Source of the DNA: Synura sp. LO234KE
Taxonomy: Eukaryota > Sar > Synurophyceae > Synurales > Mallomonadaceae
Assembly (NCBI GenBank): GCA_015143735.1
Contig: VKHC01000336.1
Location: 1-13,160 of the forward strand
Direction of reading: 5' to 3'
Length of the DNA: 13,160 nt
Shown here: piece after piece, positions 7,782-13,160 of the stretch
How the letters are laid out: each line of letters begins with the position of its first letter
Numbering within the stretch: position 1 is the first letter of the stretch
The notes under the pieces: generated by a model
What the model saw: only the letters and a program-made list of their open reading frames with translations
What the model was told of the DNA's origin: nothing
Database searches by the model: none
Program-made: the position numbers and the translations under genes

Positions 7782-8906
7782 CTCGTGCCCTCATCACTAG
7801 AGTTCCTCACAAGTCTCCGATTTGGTGTGCGCTGCCTCACAAGTTTGAAGGCCCTGAGCGCGGCTATTGCTGTTACACAGAATTGCAGCTGCATCTACTG
7901 GTCATTATAGGCAATTTCTATCTTATCCTACGGCGCTGAGTCACCCCAAAACGATGTAAGAACTTCTATCCGTATGTGTTGACTAATCAATTGAGGTTGC
8001 ATCGCTAACCTCAGCACCTATCCGTGTCCGTGATTGACATGAAATGCAGAGTGTAAAGTATTGTCGGTGCAGATCTCTAGTATTCCTTATTGATTCCTTA
8101 GATATTAAACTTGGGAGAAAATACTTGGCTGTGGTACTGTGGTGCATTTGCTGCCCGATACTTTTGTAATTTTCTTACTCCGTTATTCGTACTTCGAGCA
8201 TATATAGGTAGAAATGATATAATGGCTTTTGAAGTTAAGGTATAATAATGTTTAAGAGAGGTGCGCACGTCATGTTGTCCGTGATATGCCGTGACTGCGA
8301 ACACGTGTTTAAATGAGGTAAATGTGTGCAAATGCAGGGAAAGCATGTTACGTGTTAATGATGTTTATGTGTGGGGGTATGCAAGCTGTGCGGGTTAGCA
8401 GGCATTGAACATGCGACAAAACGAGTTTTAGGGCGTAGGATGAACGCGGGATGACGCTACAGCGATGTCGAGTGGTGCGTACGGGGATCAAAATGGTTCG
8501 AAAATGCAGTTGGGCGCTGGAGACGTTTGGGGTCATAGCTGAACCGTTTTCGAGTCATCCAGAAGAATTATGACATCTAAAAAGCTTTCAGAAAGTGATC
8601 GTAAAGTACATAATGATTTAGCGAGGATGTGTTTCAAGGGTGCTTTTGGGGCTAAATGGCAGTCATCGCAATTTTTGGGGGTTTAGGGCTATGGTCCAGG
8701 ATATAGTCATATATAATCGTGAGCCTATCTAATTTATGGTCGAAAATGATGTTTGGGGTATTTAAGTATCGCATACATCGATATTTTCTCGGCAGAATAT
8801 GCTTACGTGCTAAACAACGGTTATGGTGCGGTGGCGGAGCGAGCCATTAATTGCTTACGAGCCTTAAATAATCTTGAATTTTGAGAACGTTTGGACAAAA
8901 CCTCGT
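7782..8906. other. intergenic stretch including a G-rich, C-poor block
   Basis: No gene is supported; frames at 8098-8346 and 8348-8536 on the minus strand are composition effects. From about 8220 to 8760 the + strand is markedly G-rich: in line 8461-8520 I count 24 G against 9 C. This is the reverse of the C-rich block near 11.0-11.9 kb. Some bases around 7860-7960 can be read as a 44-codon minus frame with an arginine-rich end, judged incidental. Confidence 0.5.
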
Positions 8907-9090
8907 GGAGGTCAATCATTTTGGTGTCATGGGCCCAAATTTGGGTAATTTGACCTCCTATGATCATTTTAGCGCTGTGCAAAAAGAACCTGACATAATT
9001 TTTGTCACTATTGAAATTAATGCTGGCGATGAAATTGGCCGAGTTATTTCGTTCCATGCATTGATTAATTCAATATTAGAGGTGATTTAG
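8878..9090 (+). other. short open frame of unknown status
   Basis: A 71-codon frame without ATG at its beginning (first internal ATG at about 8929) ends at TAG 9088-9090. The second half reads like an ordinary protein (KEPDIIFVTIEINAGDEIG), but no domain is recognised and the frame also contains the inverted repeat listed above. It lies on the same strand as, and 138 bases before, the long interrupted frame starting at 9228; it may be a further piece of the same decayed unit. Confidence 0.15.
8907..8958. repeat. 9-base inverted repeat enclosing a 12-base palindrome
   Basis: GGAGGTCAA (8907-8915) pairs perfectly with TTGACCTCC (8950-8958). Between them lies the perfect palindrome CCCAAATTTGGG (8934-8945). 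TTGACCT/AGGTCAA resembles nuclear-receptor half sites or a WRKY W-box core (TTGACC), but in a gene-poor region this may mean little. Confidence 0.6.
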
Positions 9091-9227
9091 TTCCAAGATA
9101 TTTTAAACTTTAACTGTTTCACGTCGTTATGACAACACGTCTTTGGATACCATCAAGGCACTTACGCAACTTACTTATTTCTTTGACTGAAACCCGGTGT
9201 TCAGTGTTTAGTCGTTTGGCTTAGTGA

Positions 9228-10127
9228 ATCAAGGTAACTACAGGTAATCAGCATTGGTCAACTAGCTTAGGTGAAGTACAGTTTATGATAGTTGGAAGCT
9301 TGGAAGCGGTCTATAAGCGCATATATTGGGATTCGTGCAAGAGAGATTTGGTTGCGCCAAAAGCTTACAAAGCATGTTCTAAAATTGCAGTGCTAGAAAA
9401 CAAATATATTGACATGTTGGTGCCGAATGGTGACCTGGGAGAGAATGTTCTAGAAGATTCGGTTAGAGCAAAGCATGAATCATTTGGACCAGCATCTGAT
9501 GCTGATACAAGTGCAGGAAGAGGGAAGGGTCGCCAAGTGAAGGAAAGCAGCTGAGGATCGCAGTATCATAGAAATGTTAACGTATCGCGAGAATGCCGTT
9601 TTCAGCGAAGGGGTAAACAAAATATACTTTTCGGTGAGAGCAGACCTGCCGGAGATGGAAGCGACACACTGATGCAGCGTCAAAAGAAAAGTATATCTGA
9701 CACTTTTAACAGGCAGGCAGATACGCATGCGAATCCCGTTAGTCCAGAGGAGAGGGAGCATTCACAGTCATTGAGAACTAGCACCACGAGGGCGGTGAAT
9801 GTGTTCCCGATGCGTGATATTATCTCTGAAGGGAGCTCCGATGACGAAAGCTGTGGCGACTTCGCGCGCTCTCGAGAACCCAGCAATGGGTTAGCGTGAA
9901 AGCAAGAAAACGTCGCGGAATAGTTAATGTTCACGCCAGACAGTGGGCAAGAGAGCTATATTGTGATCGATTTTTCGGGAATACATAACCCTGGGATAGC
10001 ATTTTTGGAGCTCGGTAGCGGAGTCAGACGAACTCCAGCAGAAGCAGTGGTGTGTGTCAAAGTCGCTTCCTCAACCTACTCGGATATAAGAAGTGCTCTG
10101 GTGGGTCTTAAAACGCTTGATTAGTCG
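9228..10127 (+). pseudogene. long decayed frame with three internal stops, family unknown
   Basis: One + strand frame is open from 9228 to the TAG at 10122-10127 except for TGA 9552-9554, TGA 9897-9899 and TAG 9921-9923: about 299 codons with three internal stops where about 15 would be expected by chance. The first ATG is at 9285. The predicted chain starts as an ordinary globular-looking segment (LEAVYKRIYWDSCKRDL, ALENKYIDML-like), continues as a long hydrophilic S/R/D/E-rich linker (codons about 80-235), and ends with a hydrophobic, glycine-rich block (YIVIDFSGIHNPGIAFLELG, then VVCVKVASSTY). Two of the stops (TGA) are one C-to-T change from CGA, as CpG decay would give. No retroelement or transposase motif (RT YxDD, integrase DDE, CCHC knuckle) is visible. 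A gag-like or lineage-specific orphan protein is possible. Minus frames at 9480-9761 and 9680-9934 are shadows. Confidence 0.45.
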
Positions 10128-10423
10128 ACTTTGGCTCCTAAACCAATGCGCCCAGTCGCCACCAGCTAGTAGATGAAAGAAACAACTTCTTTCCTTAGTT
10201 CTTATCTAAAGTGCAGACCACTTAGTTAAGTAACTAAAATCTCAGCGGCAGTCGCTAGATAACACAAGCAATAGGAACGGCTCAACGCCTAAGTTCAGAA
10301 ACCAAAAGTAAACTAATTAAAATTACGTAAGTCGTGGCGTATCCACGAACGTGCAGCCACCGAAACGTGTTTAACGGATGATTTTCAAGACAAGTCAAAG
10401 TGGTACATAAATAGCAGAAATGA
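10128..10423. other. spacer between the two decayed frames
   Basis: AT-rich, with many stops in all + frames; no motif, terminator or repeat of note. Its shortness (296 bases) and the shared strand are the only link between the flanking frames. Confidence 0.4.
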
Positions 10424-11203
10424 CATATCTCAAGAAATAAAGCATCGATTCAGGTAAATCAAATGATTTCAGATCAGGTAAAATTACAACTAATTCACAT
10501 TCCAAAAATTTCAGGAAATGACAAATCAGGGATTCGAAATTATAAATTGGCAAACAAGGCCAAAAACGAGAATTTAAGATGTCATAAAATACATAAAAGT
10601 AGAACATTTCCTTGTGGTGACATGATTCTACTAGGTATTGAAATAATTTTCCAAAATTTAATATCATAAATCCTCCCACAGAAAAAGTTGCAAAAATTAG
10701 CTCTCGAAATCCCCCAAAAGACAGATCATGATGTAGAAAGCACCGATCCTGGTACTTCTTCGATATTTCTAATGACTTGCACACAAAAAGTAAACTCCGC
10801 TGCTAATTTGCCTCCATATGTGCTCCCTATACCCTCCAGTGATATCAACTTTTTCGCCACGATAATTTCTGACCCCCATATTGTCCAAGTAATGCAGGAA
10901 ACACCAGGTAAAATATTTGTAACCATAATTACTGTTCCAATGAACGTTTATATTGCTTAAAATTCATCAGATAGCCTTAGAAATGCCCCGAGGCCAATTT
11001 CGCGCTTAACGCCCAGGTACGTACTTGAACTCGCTACCTTCAACTTCAACCATATGTCTCCGCCCAACCGAAACACTTTCTGTGCATCTCATATGCAACC
11101 CGTACGACGTGTTTATCACAGAAAAACAGCTTTCCGCAGCTCCTAGCGCTCGTATAAGCATCCAACAGCTGGCCATTACAACTTGCTGAGCCCTGCCAGG
11201 TAA
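10424..11203 (+). pseudogene. second long decayed frame, ends at a splice-donor-like site
   Basis: The frame is open from 10424 to TAA 11201-11203 except for TAA 10667-10669, TAA 10958-10960 and TAG 11144-11146: 259 codons with three internal stops. The final stop lies inside CAG|GTAAGC (11197-11205), a near-perfect 5' splice site, so the last piece could have been an exon end. Other donor/acceptor-like words (CAG|GTAAA near 10453 and 10477, TTTCAG near 10514) could splice out small parts. The part 10670-10957 reads most like protein (LPPYVLPIPSSDINFFATII, then hydrophobic KIFVTIITVPMNV). The first ~80 codons are lysine/asparagine-rich, as AT-rich DNA gives by default. The third part enters the C-rich block. 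No family is recognised. The 129-codon minus frame at 10395-10784 is an alternative reading, rich in F/L/Y, and I favour the + frame only slightly. Confidence 0.3.
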
Positions 11204-11930
11204 GCCTCTGCACCAGCCTTAAGCTTAGCCGCCACCACGTTATCACATCAGCAACATACCATATTTAGACTGCTTTCGCTCGCCGTAATATCCATATGCG
11301 CATAAAGCTGCCCTTCATCATGCCTCATACTCGCCTCGCCATCCAGCCGCTGAAACACAACTGCTCCATGTCACTAAGTTACTGCCACGAACACCCGCTG
11401 TCGCACCGTCACCAAATACATGCCTTATAACACTTGCTTATCGTGTTTATAGGTCTCTTCGAGCTCCACTGCGACTCCAAGCACTCCAATCAACCGACTA
11501 CCCGAATACCGTGGCGTTGTAACCCATGACTGCCGTAACTCGTGACTCCGCCATTTCTGTGACTTCTCTTGCTCGTATGAACTCGCATACTATCCACCCT
11601 GCATGCCTGATATCATTACCCGACATTCGCAGCATTTACACGCGCATCATATCATCACCCGCCTTGTCTGTCAGACTGTGCACCCTGTCGACTCTGTAAC
11701 TCCCGGCACCGCTCGATTGCACCACGCCAGCTTGTCACGCTTGTCACACTTGACATGCTCCAGCTCCCCATGATCTTCATAACTCACCGCACTAGTCCTC
11801 TCTGTGCCTCACCTGTCGTGCCTAGAATCACCCGTTGCATGATCCTCACGCCGCCGTAGACCACGCTCCACCCATCGTTACACACATGACACGTCATACC
11901 AAACCGTAATTGCATAACACGCAAATGCTA
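11000..11930. other. C-rich, G-poor non-coding block
   Basis: Over about 930 bases the + strand has roughly twice as many C as G (22 C to 10 G in 11341-11400; 22 to 11 in 11641-11700), with short CAC, CGC and CTC words throughout and no open frame over 66 codons beyond its first 200 bases. It ends abruptly near 11930, where the sequence becomes AT/TAG-rich. No tRNA, rRNA or telomere-type repeat is present. It could be an old repeat with strand-biased composition. Confidence 0.6.
11731..11757. repeat. three 9-base tandem units
   Basis: CTTGTCACG, CTTGTCACA and CTTGACATG follow one another; the first two differ by one base and the third by more. A short slippage product within the C-rich block, without other meaning that I can see. 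Confidence 0.5.
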
Positions 11931-11939
11931 TGATACCTC

Positions 11940-12598
11940 CCCACTTACGTAATTAAATATCAGTTAAACTAATGGTCTATCTGTATCGCTAACTAGCCTA
12001 ACCAACTACTTGTATAGAATAGAAGTCCGTAAGAAAGAAGTAGATGTAGAAGTACCGTACTAGTGTAGCCCGAGATGAACACCAGCCCCAACTAGCATAA
12101 AAAGAAACTAGCTACAAAATTAGCACCGCTAGGCAGGTGCTCCCGTAAATTACGGATAGGTCTGCTGGCAGTCCCCGTACTGCCAGCTGATCAGTAAGAT
12201 ATAGATAAGCAGTACATAAGATATATAGATATAATAGATAATAGTCACCACAACTAGTGCTAACCCGCATAGGAAGCAGTATGACCACTACCGCTACCTT
12301 GCCCGTGTAATTACCACTGTAGTGTACGAAGTAAAAATGAAGTAAAAATAGTGTAGCGTATATAGTACACCGTACCACCCTAGTGAATCATTCCACCCTA
12401 CCTAAACACAGCAGTAGCATATAGTCAACACAATACCAAATCCAAGTGAACCATTATAGACCACAACGGGCCCTGTAGCTGTCTATAACCGCACTCACAT
12501 AACACCACGAGTGTAACTAACAACGCCAACCATTACTGTCGATTACAGTATAGATCTCAACGGTGGAGATACACCGCCATCTGATCAGTCATAGATAG
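11940..12598. other. CTAG/TAG-rich low-complexity stretch
   Basis: CTAG occurs about seven times between 11990 and 12390, along with many TAG, GTA and ATA words (for example AGATATAGATAAGCAG and ATAGATATAATAGATAAT near 12200-12240). The 88-codon minus frame at 12112-12378 is hydrophobic and tyrosine/leucine-rich only because of this TA-rich composition, so it is not called. Three small hairpins cluster at 12123-12187, and another (CGGTG...CACCG) lies at about 12561-12576. Confidence 0.5.
12123..12187. repeat. cluster of three small hairpins
   Basis: GCACC...GGTGC (about 12123-12140), CCGTA-AAT-TACGG (about 12143-12155) and GCTGGCAGT-CCCCGT-ACTGCCAGC (12164-12187, perfect 9-base stem, 6-base loop) stand in a row. 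The last is the strongest. The order suggests a folded RNA or repeat end, but no T-run terminator, tRNA A/B boxes or known RNA family is recognised. Confidence 0.5.
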
Positions 12599-12967
12599 TA
12601 TAGTATTAGAGCTACCTACAAAAATGTAATGCTAGAGGAAAGTGTATACAGTGCAGTGGTGAATAGAATAGTAGCAGCACAAAATACTTTATGTAACCTA
12701 TGCAGCTGCTATGCTGCAACAGGTGGCATTCAACACGATGGTGCTTTTACTGAGTGCCCATTGATATCGCTCCATTTTTACGGGGTTAGTCCCATGCTGC
12801 TCTCTCAACAACACGAGACCCAACTAGACGACCCCGCCAAGTTCCTTTTTTTTGAAAGTTATACTTAGCTTAGCGAAATACATGCGAACGTGTCAATCAC
12901 TAAGCACCCTTATGAGCCAGATTGGCAGATCCCTCTTGGGGTAAAGGCAATTCGACTGTAAGTATCT
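12599..12967 (+). pseudogene. open frame with one internal stop, unknown
   Basis: The frame is open from 12599; the first ATG is at 12629, and 79 codons follow to TAG 12866-12868. The same frame then continues open for 32 codons to TAA near 12965-12967, whose stop lies across GTAAGT (a good splice-donor word). The first part has six cysteines, four of them close together (CNLCSCYAATGGIQHDGAF and following). The tail after the stop is protein-like (HPYEPDWQIPLGVKAIRL). No domain is recognised; the cysteine spacing does not fit a CCHC or C2H2 finger. Either a gene fragment with one nonsense mutation or a chance frame. Confidence 0.25.
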
Positions 12968-13024
12968 AACTACTGTCCTGAATAATCCTCCCGTTACCGA
13001 CCAGCAACCTCCGAGTCTCGACCT

Positions 13025-13159
13025 CTACGTCTGGTTACTGTGGGTCGACCCCCCAGTACTCCCCACTGTGACCTCCTCGGTCCCTCCAGCTAGTTGGCGG
13101 TCTCGTTCCCTGAGCGCGTTGATGCTCCTCATGTACTCCCCGTTACGCCGGGCAAGCAA
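13025..13159 (-). CDS. minus-strand open frame running off the window edge
   Basis: Reading in from the right edge on the minus strand, 44 codons are open to TAG at 13027-13025, with a charged, helix-friendly part (NGEYMRSINALRERDRQLAG) and then a G/S/T-rich tail. This would be the C-terminal end of a larger protein beyond the window. The + strand is also open across the same GC-richer bases from about 12945 to the edge, with a proline/leucine-rich product, so strand and reality are unsure. Confidence 0.2.
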   Translation of the reverse strand: MLARRNGEYMRSINALRERDRQLAGGTEEVTVGSTGGSTHSNQT

Positions 13160-13160
13160 G

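Noticed and set aside
7860-7995. Minus-strand 44-codon frame with NRRLVRN and an acidic stretch, reminiscent of oomycete RxLR/dEER effectors
   Set aside because: The motif is R-x-L-x-R rather than RxLR, there is no convincing signal peptide, and the frame is short; the likeness is superficial.
8490-8505. GGTTCGAAA, resembling a tRNA B box
   Set aside because: No matching A box, acceptor stem or anticodon arm upstream. GATTCGAAAT near 10530 fails in the same way.
10395-10784. 129-codon minus-strand frame
   Set aside because: F/L/Y-rich product typical of the complement of A/K/N-rich DNA; the + frame across the same bases continues much further with few stops.
9228-11203. Alternative genetic code or programmed readthrough to explain the interrupted frames
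   Set aside because: TGA, TAG and TAA all occur as internal stops, while the intact OYE gene uses standard code and ends in TAA; mutational decay is simpler.
12112-12378. 88-codon minus frame that looks like a membrane protein
   Set aside because: Hydrophobicity comes from TA/TAG-rich low-complexity DNA read in reverse; no start context or family.

Overview
The window looks like nuclear DNA of a eukaryote with short introns. It holds one clearly intact gene next to a long, AT-rich, gene-poor stretch of old repeats and broken reading frames. The gene (645-2376, + strand) encodes an old yellow enzyme (OYE; NADH:flavin oxidoreductase / 12-oxophytodienoate reductase-like) of 373 residues. Its six exons are separated by five GT-AG introns of 64-257 bases, so it is not bacterial. 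The variant of the C-terminal half (motif DVMDGLAFGFH) is, from memory, commonest in stramenopiles (oomycetes, diatoms) and other algae. A stramenopile or other microbial eukaryote is therefore my best guess, held loosely.

Layout. 1-121: two inverted repeats, including a perfect 30-base palindrome. 122-644: 5' flank of the OYE gene with a perfect CRE-type site and two short upstream ATG frames. 645-2376: the OYE gene. 2391-2435: a short tandem duplication just past its stop. 2427-4630: no secure gene; a broken frame, a possible small secreted protein, and a GC-rich island whose open frame weakly resembles the N-terminal domain of exosome cap subunits. 4631-5587: no gene; a 22-base tandem duplication and a hairpin. 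5588-6460: five ~180-base tandem monomers arranged A-B-A-B-B', a small satellite with dimeric higher-order structure. 6461-8906: no secure gene; weak open frames on the minus strand and a G-rich segment. 9228-11203: two successive + strand frames, each far longer than chance allows but cut by three internal stops, read here as decayed genes. About 11000-11930: strongly C-rich, non-coding. 11940-12598: CTAG/TAG-rich with small hairpins. 12599-13160: another broken frame, then a GC-rich edge open on both strands.

The OYE gene has no visible functional partners here. It is internally open and correctly spliced in the standard code, so the interrupted frames elsewhere are better read as decay than as a variant code. 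I found no rRNA, tRNA, CRISPR array, recognisable reverse transcriptase, integrase or transposase. The most unusual items are the dimeric satellite, the pair of long interrupted frames, the opposite-sign GC-skew blocks and the lysine in place of the usual FMN-contacting arginine in the OYE.
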